Shown piece after piece: positions 56,133 through 64,000 of a stretch of DNA of 64,000 nt (positions are counted from its first letter, which is position 1; every line of letters starts with the position of its first letter). The position numbers and the translations under genes were made by a program. The stretch spans positions 1,342,001 through 1,406,000 of the forward strand of contig NZ_CP033875.1 in assembly GCF_002742645.2 (NCBI RefSeq), given 5' to 3'. This DNA is from Caulobacter sp. FWC26. GTDB taxonomy: Bacteria > Pseudomonadota > Alphaproteobacteria > Caulobacterales > Caulobacteraceae. The notes beneath the pieces were generated by a model. The model saw nothing but the letters and a program-made list of their open reading frames with translations, searched no databases and was not told the origin of the DNA.

Positions 56133-57479
56133 ATGGCCGCAGCACAAGCCAAGAGCAGCCGCTTCATCAGCGGCTTCGGAGCACAGGTCCTGATCGCCAT
56201 GGTCGCGGGCCTGGCCCTGGGGCTTCTGGCCCGTAACCTCGGGCCGGCCGAGGGGCAGGGCGGCTACGCCCTGGCCGAGACCCTGCACCAAGTGGGACAG
56301 ATCTTCGTCCAGCTGCTGCGGGTTCTAGTCCCGCCGTTGGTCTTCACGGCGATCGTCGCCAGCATCGCCAACATCGCCCAGATGCAGAACGCCGCCCGCC
56401 TGGTGTGGCGGACGCTGTTCTGGTTCGCGGTCACGGCCCTGATCGCGGTGGTGATCGGGATCGCGCTGGGCCTGATCCTGCAACCCGGCCTGCACGCCAG
56501 CCTGGACGCCGCCGCCGCCAAGGCCCCGAAGACGCACGGCTCGTGGCTCGATTTCCTGACCGGCCTCGTGCCAGTGAACATCCTGGGGCTGGCGGCCTCG
56601 ACCAAGATTTCCGACGCGGGCGCGGCCAGCACCTCGCTGTCGTTCAACGTCCTGCAGATCGTGGTGATCTCGCTCGTCACCGGCGTCGCGGCCCTCAAGG
56701 TCGGGGAGGCGGGCGAGGCGTTCCTGAAATTCAACGCCTCGGCCCTGGCCATTGTTCGCAAGGTGCTGTGGTGGGTTATCCGCCTGACGCCGATCGGCAC
56801 GGTCGGCCTGTTCGGCAACGCCGTCGCCCAGTACGGCTGGACGACCCTGGGGCAGCTGGGCGCCTTCACCGGGGCCATCTACGCCGGACTGGGCCTGGTT
56901 TTGCTGGTCGTCTATCCGAGCCTGCTGGCGCTGAACGGGCTGAATCCCGTCCGCTTCTTTCAAGGAGCCTGGCCGGCGATTCAGCTGGGCTTCGTGTCGC
57001 GCTCGTCTGTGGGCACGCTGCCCGTGACCGAGACCGTGACGGAGACGCGTCTGGGCGTGCCGCGCGCCTACGCCGCCTTTGCCGTGCCCCTGGGCGCGAC
57101 CACCAAGATGGACGGCTGCGCGGCTATCTATCCCGCCATCGCGGCGATCTTCGTCGCGCAGTTCTTCGGCGTGCATCTGGCCTGGTCGGACTATCTGCTG
57201 ATTGTGTTCGTCTCGGTCATCGGCTCGGCGGCGACCGCGGGCCTGACCGGCGCGACAGTGATGCTGACCCTGACGCTGTCCACCCTGGGGCTGCCGCTGG
57301 AAGGGGCGGGGCTCCTGCTGGCGATCGATCCGATCCTCGATATGGGGCGTACGGCGGTGAACGTCGCGGGCCAGGCGCTGGTCCCGACCTTGGTCGCCAA
57401 GCGCGAAGGCATCCTGGACCTGGACGCCTACAACGCCCCGGACGTTGCGGCCGACGCAGCGCTGCACGCGGCCGAATAG
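56133..57479 (+). CDS. Dicarboxylate/amino acid:cation symporter (DAACS/SDF)
   Basis: A 448-residue membrane transporter of the glutamate/dicarboxylate symporter family. The start at 56133 follows a ccgaggaacg ribosome site. Family elements are visible: the serine-rich hairpin SRSSVGTLPVT (HP1), GATTKMDGCAAIYP in place of the usual NMDGT block (TM7), and AIDPILDMGRTAVNVAGQALV (HP2/TM8, with the substrate- and cation-binding Asp and Asn). Natural substrates range over glutamate, aspartate and C4-dicarboxylates; the KMDGC variant does not match a specific one I know. The 71-base gap to the glucosidase gives no evidence of co-transcription. Confidence 0.88.
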   Translation: MAAAQAKSSRFISGFGAQVLIAMVAGLALGLLARNLGPAEGQGGYALAETLHQVGQIFVQLLRVLVPPLVFTAIVASIANIAQMQNAARLVWRTLFWFAVTALIAVVIGIALGLILQPGLHASLDAAAAKAPKTHGSWLDFLTGLVPVNILGLAASTKISDAGAASTSLSFNVLQIVVISLVTGVAALKVGEAGEAFLKFNASALAIVRKVLWWVIRLTPIGTVGLFGNAVAQYGWTTLGQLGAFTGAIYAGLGLVLLVVYPSLLALNGLNPVRFFQGAWPAIQLGFVSRSSVGTLPVTETVTETRLGVPRAYAAFAVPLGATTKMDGCAAIYPAIAAIFVAQFFGVHLAWSDYLLIVFVSVIGSAATAGLTGATVMLTLTLSTLGLPLEGAGLLLAIDPILDMGRTAVNVAGQALVPTLVAKREGILDLDAYNAPDVAADAALHAAE

Positions 57480-57550
57480 GCGAGCGCGGTTGCGTGGTGG
57501 CGCTTTAGCGGCGAGTTTGCGCGCCTCGTGAAGCGTCCCCGGGGGATTCC

Positions 57551-59854
57551 ATGGCCTTGAAGACGAAGACCGGCGGCCCTGCGGGGCCCAGCCGACGCGG
57601 ATTCTTGTCTGGCGCGGCCGCGTTGGCGGGTCTGGCGGTGACGGCGCCCCCGGCTTTCGCCCGGGCCTCTGGGCGCGTCGAGGCGCTGCTGGCCCAGATG
57701 ACGCTTGAGGAGAAGGCTGGCCAGCTTTCGTGCTTCGCCGACATGATCCGTCCGCCGATCGGCGACATGAATCCGCTGGTCAACATCCGTAACGCCCAGA
57801 CGCTGACGGCCGAGGTCAAGGCGGGGCGGATCGGGACCCTGATGAACGGCGTCGGCGCCCAGGCCGGGCTTGAGACCCAGAGAGCGGCGGTCGAAGGATC
57901 GCGTCTGAAGATCCCGCTGCTATTCGCCGCCGACGTCATTCACGGCTTCCGCACCGTCTATCCTATCCCGCTGGCCGAGGCGGCCAGCTTTGATCCGCAT
58001 CTGGCCGAGCGGACGGCTCGGGCGGCGGCGGTCGAAGCCTCGGCCTCGGGCCTGCACTGGACGTTCGCGCCGATGGTCGACGTGGCGCGCGACCAACGTT
58101 GGGGGCGTGTCGCCGAAGGCGCGGGCGAGGACGTCTATCTGGGCGAGGTCATGGCCGCCGCCCGCGTGCGTGGCTTCCAGGGCAAGGATCTCAAGGCCGA
58201 CGACAGCATGCTGGCCACGCCCAAGCACTTCGCCGGCTATGGCGCGGTGATGGCCGGCTTGGAGTACAATTCTGTGGAGCTCTCCGAGGCCAGCCTTCGC
58301 GAGACGCATCTGCCGCCGTTCCAGGCGTCGTTCGCCGCCGGGGCCCTGACGACGATGTCGGCGTTCAACGACATTAACGGCGTCCCGGCGACCGCCAACC
58401 GCCGCCTGCTGACCGACGTGCTGCGCGGCGAGTGGGGCTTCAAGGGGGTCGTCATCTCGGACTACACCGCCGACCAGGAACTGGTGGCGCACGGTTACGC
58501 GGCCGATGATCGCGACGCCGCCCGGCTGGCCATTCTGGCGGGCATCGATATCAGCATGCAGAGCGGGCTCTACATCCGCTACCTGCCGGAGCTGGTCACG
58601 TCGGGTGCGGTCCCCGTCGAGGTCGTGGACCAGGCGGTTCGACGGGTGCTGGCGCTGAAGGAGGCGATCGGCCTCTTCGACAACCCGTATCGGTCCCTCG
58701 ACCCCGAAGCCGAGGCCAAACGCACCGCCACCCCGGCGATGCGGGCGCTCAGTCGCGAGTCCGGCGCCCGGTCGATCGTGCTGTTGAAGAACGAACAGAA
58801 CCTGCTGCCGCTCCCCAAGGCGGGAAAGCGCCTCGCGCTGATCGGACCCTTCGCCGACGACCGGGACAACGTTTTGGGCGCCTGGGGCGGCTTCTTTGCC
58901 GACCGCCGCCTGAACGTGGATCTTGCTACGGGACTGCGGGCGCAACTGGCCGATCCGGCCAGTCTGATCGTCGAGCGCGGCTGCGAGGTCGAGACCACCC
59001 TGGCCGGCGGGTTCGAACGCGCGGTCGCCGCGGCCCAAGCGGCCGACATCGTGCTGCTGGCGGTCGGCGAGAGCCAGGACATGACGGGCGAGGCCAAGTC
59101 TAGAACCGACATCCGGATTCCGCCGGTTCAGCAGCGCCTTGCCGAGGCCGTCGCGGCCACCGGCAAACCCGTCGTCGTGCTGTTACGGCACGGGCGCGCT
59201 ATCGCGCTCGAGGGCGTCGTTCGCGATGCTCCTGCGATCCTGGCGACCTGGTTCCTGGGCAGCGAGATGGGCAATGCGGTGGCGGACGTGCTGTTCGGGA
59301 CCGTCAATCCCTCGGGACGGCTGCCGGTCAGCTTCCCGATCGACAGCGGTCAGCAGCCCTTCTTCTACAACAGCCGGACCACCGGGCGCCCCGCGCCTAC
59401 GGATGCGAACGCGCAGGAATACAAGGCGCGCTGGCGTTCCATCCGCAACGACGCGCTCTATCCGTTCGGGTTCGGCCTAGGTTACGCCCCGTTCGTTTTG
59501 TCCGACCTGAAACTGAGCGCCACGAAGCTGGCCTGGAGTGACACGTTGCATGTCAGCGCCCGCGTACGGAACGCCGGACAGGTTCACGGGGATCACGTTA
59601 TCCAGCTCTACATTCGGGACCGGGTCGCCAGCCGGACCCGTCCGGTGCGGGAACTGAAGGGTTTCCAGCGGATCTCGCTGGCGCCGGGCGCCGAGCGCGA
59701 AGTGCGCTTCGAGCTCAAGCGCGAGAACCTGATGTTCGTGGGTGACAACGACTACTGGACGGCCGAGCCGGGCGTTTTCGACGTCTGGGTGGCCAATTCA
59801 GCGACCGATGGCCTGTCGGCGAGCTTCGAACTGGCGCCAGCCGAACGCGCTTAG
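57551..59854 (+). CDS. bglX: Tat-exported GH3 beta-glucosidase
   Basis: A 767-residue periplasmic glycoside hydrolase family 3 enzyme that releases glucose from beta-glucosides. A Tat signal is present (SRRGFLSGAAALAGLAVTAPP, residues ~14-34). The N-terminal barrel contains KHFAGYGAVMAGLEYN and the nucleophile block GVVISDYTADQEL, where the Asp after Ser is catalytic. The alpha/beta sandwich follows (SRESGARSIVLLKNEQNLLPL), and a C-terminal fibronectin-III-like domain ends it (VRNAGQVHGDHVIQLYIRD). The layout and length match BglX. The free sugar could enter through the FHS permease upstream. Confidence 0.92.
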   Translation: MALKTKTGGPAGPSRRGFLSGAAALAGLAVTAPPAFARASGRVEALLAQMTLEEKAGQLSCFADMIRPPIGDMNPLVNIRNAQTLTAEVKAGRIGTLMNGVGAQAGLETQRAAVEGSRLKIPLLFAADVIHGFRTVYPIPLAEAASFDPHLAERTARAAAVEASASGLHWTFAPMVDVARDQRWGRVAEGAGEDVYLGEVMAAARVRGFQGKDLKADDSMLATPKHFAGYGAVMAGLEYNSVELSEASLRETHLPPFQASFAAGALTTMSAFNDINGVPATANRRLLTDVLRGEWGFKGVVISDYTADQELVAHGYAADDRDAARLAILAGIDISMQSGLYIRYLPELVTSGAVPVEVVDQAVRRVLALKEAIGLFDNPYRSLDPEAEAKRTATPAMRALSRESGARSIVLLKNEQNLLPLPKAGKRLALIGPFADDRDNVLGAWGGFFADRRLNVDLATGLRAQLADPASLIVERGCEVETTLAGGFERAVAAAQAADIVLLAVGESQDMTGEAKSRTDIRIPPVQQRLAEAVAATGKPVVVLLRHGRAIALEGVVRDAPAILATWFLGSEMGNAVADVLFGTVNPSGRLPVSFPIDSGQQPFFYNSRTTGRPAPTDANAQEYKARWRSIRNDALYPFGFGLGYAPFVLSDLKLSATKLAWSDTLHVSARVRNAGQVHGDHVIQLYIRDRVASRTRPVRELKGFQRISLAPGAEREVRFELKRENLMFVGDNDYWTAEPGVFDVWVANSATDGLSASFELAPAERA

Positions 59855-60228
59855 CCGAATCGAAATCTTAATCGAACCCGGATTTCAGCCGACCGGGCGG
59901 GTCCAGAAGGTCTGCGCGCGCCGCGAATATTAGTTCTGCGTCAACAGATTTGACGATGGCAGGTCCAGGCTTCGTCGAGGCTTTTAATCCCGTGATGCAT
60001 TGACCTGAAAGGGTTTTTTGAAGTGCGGGACCTTTCTGCGGAGAGGTTCTTCGGCGCGGGCGGCGGCAAAGTTGATCTGCGGCCGCGTGTCTCGTTGAAA
60101 GGTGTTGGAAAGGAAATATGGTTACCGCGACGTAGCCGTGGTCTGGCTATATTAGGCGCTCGCGTACGAGGGCGTCTTCAGCACTGCTCGGGCGCGCGAT
60201 GGGGGCGTCCACCAGCAAGGATGGACGT
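59855..60228 (+). other. Gap of 374 bases upstream of the giant repeat protein
   Basis: No convincing gene lies here. The end closest to the glucosidase has no clear hairpin terminator. A good ribosome site, AAGGA (60217-60221), lies 7 bases before the ATG at 60229. A TATATT near 60149 could be part of a -10 element. The region is less GC-rich than its flanks, which is common for promoters here, but no operator palindrome was found. Confidence 0.5.
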
Positions 60229-63200
60229 ATGGCGATCTCCAGTCTTTCCGCGGCGCAGATCTCGGCCCTTTCGGTCACCGCGATCCAAGGGCTGACCACC
60301 ACGGACATTCAGTCCCTCAACGGAACGCAGATCGCCGCCATCAGCGCGACGGGCATCGGCGCGCTCGCCGACACTCAGGTCGCCGCGCTCTCGACGACCC
60401 AGGTCAAGGCGCTGACAGCGACGCAGATCCCGAAGTTCGCGACTTCGGTGGTTTTCGACGTCACCCAGCTGACGCAACTCTCCACCCAGCAGGTCTCGGC
60501 GCTCACCTCCACCCAACTGGCGGCGCTCGACACCTCCCACATCGCCGTGCTCAGCGCGACGCAGATCAGCGCGCTCTCGGCCAGCAACTTCTCGGGCCTG
60601 GACTCCACCCAGGTGGGCCAGCTCAACGAGACCCAGGTCAAAGGACTGACGGCCAGTCAGGTCAAGGGCCTGACCGTCACCGATATCGGCGAACTGGCCA
60701 GCACGCAGCTGGCCGCCCTGGCCACCGATCGCATCGCCGCCCTCAGCGTCACCAACCTGTCGGCGCTGGATTCGACGCAGGTGGGCGCGCTCAGCACCAG
60801 CCAGGTGGCGGCGCTCTCGACGACCCAGCTCAAGGGCTTGACCACGACGGACATCGGCGAGTTGGCGACGACCCAGGTCGCGGCGCTGTCCGCCGCCCAG
60901 GTCGGCGCGCTGTCGCCCACCAATTTCTCAGCCCTCAGCGCCACCCAGGTGGGCGCGCTGTCGGTGACTCAGGTCAAGGGCGTCACGGTTGACCAGATCA
61001 AGGGTCTGACCACCACCGATATCGGCGAGTTGGCCGACACCCAGGTGGGGGCGCTGAGCACGTCCCAGGTCGGCGCGCTGGCGACCACCCAGGCGCAGCA
61101 GCTTTCGACGACCCAGCTGGCGATCCTGGCTTCGACCCAGGTCGCGGCTCTGGGCGCGGCCAACTTCTCGGCGCTGAACGCCACCCAGGTCGGCTCGCTG
61201 AGCGAGACGCAGTTCAAGGGGCTGACGACCGCCCAACTCGGCGCGCTGACCGCCGCCGATATCGGCGAGCTGGCGACCACTCAGATCGCGGCGTTGTCGG
61301 CCTCTCAGCTTGGCGCTCTGACCGCCACTGCGGTTTCGGCGCTGGACGCGACGCAGGTCGCCGTCCTGTCGACGACCCAGGTCAAGGGCCTGGCGACGAC
61401 GCAGTTGAAGGGTCTGTCGGCGGCCGACATTGGCGAACTGTCGAGCACGCAGATCAGCGCGCTGTCGACGACCCAGCTGGCGGGCGTCACTGCTACGAAC
61501 GTGTCGGCGCTGGACGCGACCCAGGTGGCTGCGCTTTCGGCCACCCAGATCAAGGGGCTGACGGCTGACCAACTGAAGGGGCTCAACGCCACCGACATTG
61601 GCGAGTTGGCCGACACCCAGGTGGCGGCGCTGCTGGTCGATCAGATCAAAAACCTGTCTGCGGCCAATGTTTCGGCGCTGAACCAGACCCAGGCAGCGGC
61701 CCTGACGACCACCCAGGTCGCGGGCCTGACGGCTTCCCAGGTCAAGGGGCTCACCACCACCGACATCGACGAGCTGTCGGCGACGCAGCTGGGCGCGCTG
61801 ACGACCGCGCAGATCAACCTTCTGGCCTCGACCCAGGTGCAGGAGCTGTCGACCACCCAGATTGGCGGCCTGTCCTCCACCCAGATCGGCGCGCTGACCC
61901 CGACCAACTTGGCCCTGCTGGACGCCACGCAACTCGGCGCGCTGACCGCGACCCAACTCAAGGGCCTGACCAGCGCCCAGATGGCGGGGCTGACGACCAC
62001 GAACCTCGGCAATTTGGCCGACACTCAGGTCGCGGCGCTGTCGTCGACGCAGCTCGGCGCGCTGACAGCGACTGGCTTTTCCGCCCTGAACAGCACCCAA
62101 GTCGCGGCCCTGTCGGAAACGCAGGTCAAGGGCCTGACCGCCTCGCAGCTGAAGGCGCTGAACGCCACCGACATCGGCGAACTGTCCACCACTCAGCTGA
62201 CGGCGCTGTCGACCGCTCAGCTCGGCGCGTTGACGGCGACCAACGTCTCGGCGCTGGACGCCACCCAGACGGCGGCCCTGACCACCACTCAGATCAAGGG
62301 TTTGACGGCCGATCAGCTGAAGGGCCTGACGACAACCGACATCGGCGAGCTGGCGGACACCCAGATCGCCGCCCTGACGGCGGATCAGATCAAGAATCTG
62401 TCGGCGACCAATGTCTCGGCCCTCAGCCAGACCCAGGTCGCCGCGCTGAACGGCACCCAGATCAAGGGTCTGACGACCACCCAGCTCCAGGGCCTGACGA
62501 CGACGGACATCGCTGAGCTGTCCGCGACCCAGGTTGGCGCTCTGGCGACATCGCAGATTTCCGCGATCAGCCTGACCAACATCAAGAGCCTCTCGACCAC
62601 TCAGGTCAGCGCGCTCAGTGCGGCCCAGATCGGCGCGCTGTCAGCAACGAACTTCTCGGCGCTGGATGCGACGCAGATCGGGGCTCTGAACGAAACCCAG
62701 GTGAAGGGCCTGACGACCTCGCAACTCGCCGCCTTGAACGCTACGGACATTGGTGAGCTGGCGACGACTCAACTGGCGGCGCTGGCGTCGACGCAGATCG
62801 GCGCGCTCTCGGCGACGGCCTTCTCGGCGCTGGACGCGACCCAGACCGCCGCTCTGTCCACGACTCAGGTCAAGGGCCTGACCGCCACCCAGTTGAAAGG
62901 CCTCACGGCCGCTGACATCGTCGATCTGGCCGACACCCAGGTCGGCGCTCTGAGCGCGACGCAGCTGGGAGCCCTGACCTCGACGGGCTTCTCGGCCCTC
63001 AACGCAACACAGGTCGCGGCCCTGACGACCACTCAGGTCAAGGGTCTCACCGCCGACCAGCTCAAGGGGCTGACGGCTACGGATATCGGCGAGCTGGCTG
63101 ACACCCAGGTCGCGGCGCTCTCCGCCGACCAGATCAAGAACCTGTCGGCGGCCAATGTCTCGGCGCTCAGCCAGACCCAGATCGCCGCGCTGAGCAACAC

Positions 63201-64000
63201 CCAGGTCCAGGCGCTGTCGGCCACCCAGTTGAAGGGCCTGACGACCACCGACATCGACGAGTTGTCCGCCACCCAGGTCGGCGCGCTTTCGGCGGCTCAG
63301 ATCACGGCCCTGGCCTCGACCCAGGTGCAGGAACTGTCCACGACCCAGATCGGCGGGCTGTCCTCGACCCAGGTGGGTGCGATCACCGCGACCAACCTCA
63401 GCCTGCTGAACGCCACCCAGCTTGGGGCCCTGACCTCGACCCAGATCAAGGGGCTGACCGCCGGCCAGATGGCCGGGCTGACGACGAACAACATCTCGGC
63501 CCTGGCCGACACCCAGGTCGCGGCCCTGTCGTCGACCCAGCTGGGCGCTCTGAACGCGACGAATTTCTCGGCCCTCGACGGCACGCAGGTCGCCGCCTTG
63601 ACCGAGACCCAGATCAAGGGCGTGACGACCACGCAGCTGAAGGCTCTGACGACCACGGACGTGGCCGAGCTTTCGTCCACCCAGGTTTCCGCGCTGTCGG
63701 CGGTCCAGATCGGCGCGCTGACCGCGACAAACTTCTCCGCGTTGAACGCGACGCAGGTGGGAGCGCTGAACGCCACCCAGATCAAGGGAATCACGGCTGA
63801 CCAGATCAAGGGTCTGTCGACGACCGATGTCGCCGAGTTGGCCAATACGCAGATCGGGGCGCTGAGCGCCGACCAGATCAAGAACCTCTCGGCCACCAAC
63901 CTGTCGGCGCTGGACGCCACCCAGACCGCCGCGTTGACCGTCACCCAGATGAAGGGCCTGACGAACACCCAGCTCGGCGGGCTGACGACGACGGATATCA
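60229..64000 (+). CDS. Giant octapeptide-repeat protein, 5' part (runs off window)
   Basis: The frame is open from ATG 60229 to the end, giving at least 1257 residues. The start has a good ribosome site and goes straight into repeats (MAISSLSAAQISALSVTA), with no signal peptide or membrane segment seen. Almost the whole product is tandem octapeptides, consensus [S/T/D/N/A]-x-T-[Q/N/D]-[V/I/L/F]-x-x-L, about 155 units. I saw no Cys, Trp or Tyr, one Arg, one His; Lys occurs almost only in xQ[V/I/L]K[G/N/A]L units. Lack of a signal peptide would suit a type I-secreted surface protein with a C-terminal signal outside the window, or a cytoplasmic scaffold; neither is shown. I recognise no named family and do not assign a function. 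Confidence 0.9.
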   Translation, partial: MAISSLSAAQISALSVTAIQGLTTTDIQSLNGTQIAAISATGIGALADTQVAALSTTQVKALTATQIPKFATSVVFDVTQLTQLSTQQVSALTSTQLAALDTSHIAVLSATQISALSASNFSGLDSTQVGQLNETQVKGLTASQVKGLTVTDIGELASTQLAALATDRIAALSVTNLSALDSTQVGALSTSQVAALSTTQLKGLTTTDIGELATTQVAALSAAQVGALSPTNFSALSATQVGALSVTQVKGVTVDQIKGLTTTDIGELADTQVGALSTSQVGALATTQAQQLSTTQLAILASTQVAALGAANFSALNATQVGSLSETQFKGLTTAQLGALTAADIGELATTQIAALSASQLGALTATAVSALDATQVAVLSTTQVKGLATTQLKGLSAADIGELSSTQISALSTTQLAGVTATNVSALDATQVAALSATQIKGLTADQLKGLNATDIGELADTQVAALLVDQIKNLSAANVSALNQTQAAALTTTQVAGLTASQVKGLTTTDIDELSATQLGALTTAQINLLASTQVQELSTTQIGGLSSTQIGALTPTNLALLDATQLGALTATQLKGLTSAQMAGLTTTNLGNLADTQVAALSSTQLGALTATGFSALNSTQVAALSETQVKGLTASQLKALNATDIGELSTTQLTALSTAQLGALTATNVSALDATQTAALTTTQIKGLTADQLKGLTTTDIGELADTQIAALTADQIKNLSATNVSALSQTQVAALNGTQIKGLTTTQLQGLTTTDIAELSATQVGALATSQISAISLTNIKSLSTTQVSALSAAQIGALSATNFSALDATQIGALNETQVKGLTTSQLAALNATDIGELATTQLAALASTQIGALSATAFSALDATQTAALSTTQVKGLTATQLKGLTAADIVDLADTQVGALSATQLGALTSTGFSALNATQVAALTTTQVKGLTADQLKGLTATDIGELADTQVAALSADQIKNLSAANVSALSQTQIAALSNTQVQALSATQLKGLTTTDIDELSATQVGALSAAQITALASTQVQELSTTQIGGLSSTQVGAITATNLSLLNATQLGALTSTQIKGLTAGQMAGLTTNNISALADTQVAALSSTQLGALNATNFSALDGTQVAALTETQIKGVTTTQLKALTTTDVAELSSTQVSALSAVQIGALTATNFSALNATQVGALNATQIKGITADQIKGLSTTDVAELANTQIGALSADQIKNLSATNLSALDATQTAALTVTQMKGLTNTQLGGLTTTDI
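60673..64000 (+). repeat. Nested coding repeat: 24 bp, 168/240 bp, 744 bp
   Basis: Three levels are visible. Level 1 is the 24-bp octapeptide. Level 2 is blocks ending in a TTTDIGEL-type unit. These end-units start at 60673, 60841, 61009, 61249, 61417, 61585, 61753, 61993, 62161, 62329, 62497, 62737, 62905, 63073, 63241, 63481, 63649, 63817 and 63985. Their spacing is 168, 168, 240, then 168, 168, 168, 240 repeated. Level 3 is therefore 31 octapeptides, 744 bp. The unit xxDQIKNL starts at 61633, 62377, 63121 and 63865, exactly 744 apart, which confirms it. Copies two periods (1488 bp) apart are the most alike. Confidence 0.93.

Noticed and set aside
59940..59975. Possible sigma-54 promoter (TGGCAGG...GGCTT) before the giant gene
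   Set aside because: The GG and GC elements are not at the required 10-base spacing.
60023..60295. A 90-residue plus-strand frame upstream of the giant gene
   Set aside because: It is Arg/Gly/Pro-rich, overlaps the well-supported start at 60229 in another frame, and has no clear ribosome site.
60375..63968. Several long minus-strand reading frames opposite the giant repeat gene (for example 60928-62100)
   Set aside because: They arise because the 24-bp repeat has a sense strand without the triplets that would make antisense stops. They lack ribosome sites, and the codon drift between repeat copies keeps the plus-strand peptide, not theirs.
60229..64000. CRISPR array or non-coding satellite
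   Set aside because: Repeats are directly adjacent with no spacers, keep one open frame for 3.7 kb and vary mostly at synonymous positions, so this is coding sequence.

Overview
The window reads as chromosome of a Caulobacter-like alphaproteobacterium. It is GC-rich and densely coded. It carries the late half of a dcw (division and cell wall) cluster, with a perfect CtrA site (TTAA-N7-TTAA) and GANTC (CcrM) sites in front of ftsZ. It also has a TonB-dependent receptor, many periplasmic enzymes and a two-box Zur operator. The genus is an inference from these traits and from close recall of the Fts/Mur protein sequences; no database was searched.

Layout. (1) 1-23,100, dcw cluster: ftsI (3' part), murE, murF, mraY, murD, ftsW, murG, murC, murB, ddl, ftsQ, ftsA, ftsZ. 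Genes within a run mostly overlap by 1-4 bases. Non-cluster genes interrupt it: a ClC chloride transporter, an HWE histidine kinase and a HEAT-like protein between murD and ftsW; a pseudoazurin and a secreted protein between murG and murC; an M28 peptidase between murB and ddl. (2) 23,100-29,500: an M61 peptidase with PDZ, a Zur-type control region with a CobW GTPase and a tiny coupled ORF, a CPBP membrane protease, a DUF1905 protein, an SPFH protein and an Lrp/AsnC regulator. (3) 29,600-34,900, aromatic amino acid catabolism: aminotransferase, HPPD, homogentisate dioxygenase, fumarylacetoacetase-like hydrolase, small Rieske protein. (4) 34,860-39,050: a tripartite drug-efflux operon on the minus strand. 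(5) 39,300-41,900: a periplasmic amine-oxidising operon (Tat flavin oxidase, cytochrome c, exported RidA). (6) 42,100-50,000: GNAT, TonB receptor, WYL regulator, RlmJ, chromate transporter, and a membrane-anchored helix-hairpin-helix protein. (7) 50,200-54,400: a surface-glycan-like set (UGM-like flavoprotein, GtrA, GT-C-like membrane protein) and a 55-residue membrane protein on the other strand. (8) 54,450-59,900: a LacI-type operator, an FHS sugar permease, a DAACS symporter and a GH3 beta-glucosidase. (9) 60,229 to the end: the start of a giant repeat protein that runs out of the window.

The most unusual object is the giant protein. It has at least 1257 residues, built from about 155 octapeptides of the form [S/T/D/N/A]-x-T-[Q/N/D]-[V/I/L/F]-x-x-L. 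Marker octapeptides (DIGEL type) recur with the spacing 7, 7, 7, 10 units, which gives an exact super-period of 31 octapeptides (248 residues, 744 bp). Repeats are kept at the protein level while codons drift, and the protein has no Cys, Trp or Tyr. The sequence gives no function. Other points of interest are two identical 17-bp LacI-type operators 15 kb apart, the exported RidA coupled to an amine oxidase and cytochrome, start codons that overlap on opposite strands at murC, and a family of intergenic inverted repeats.
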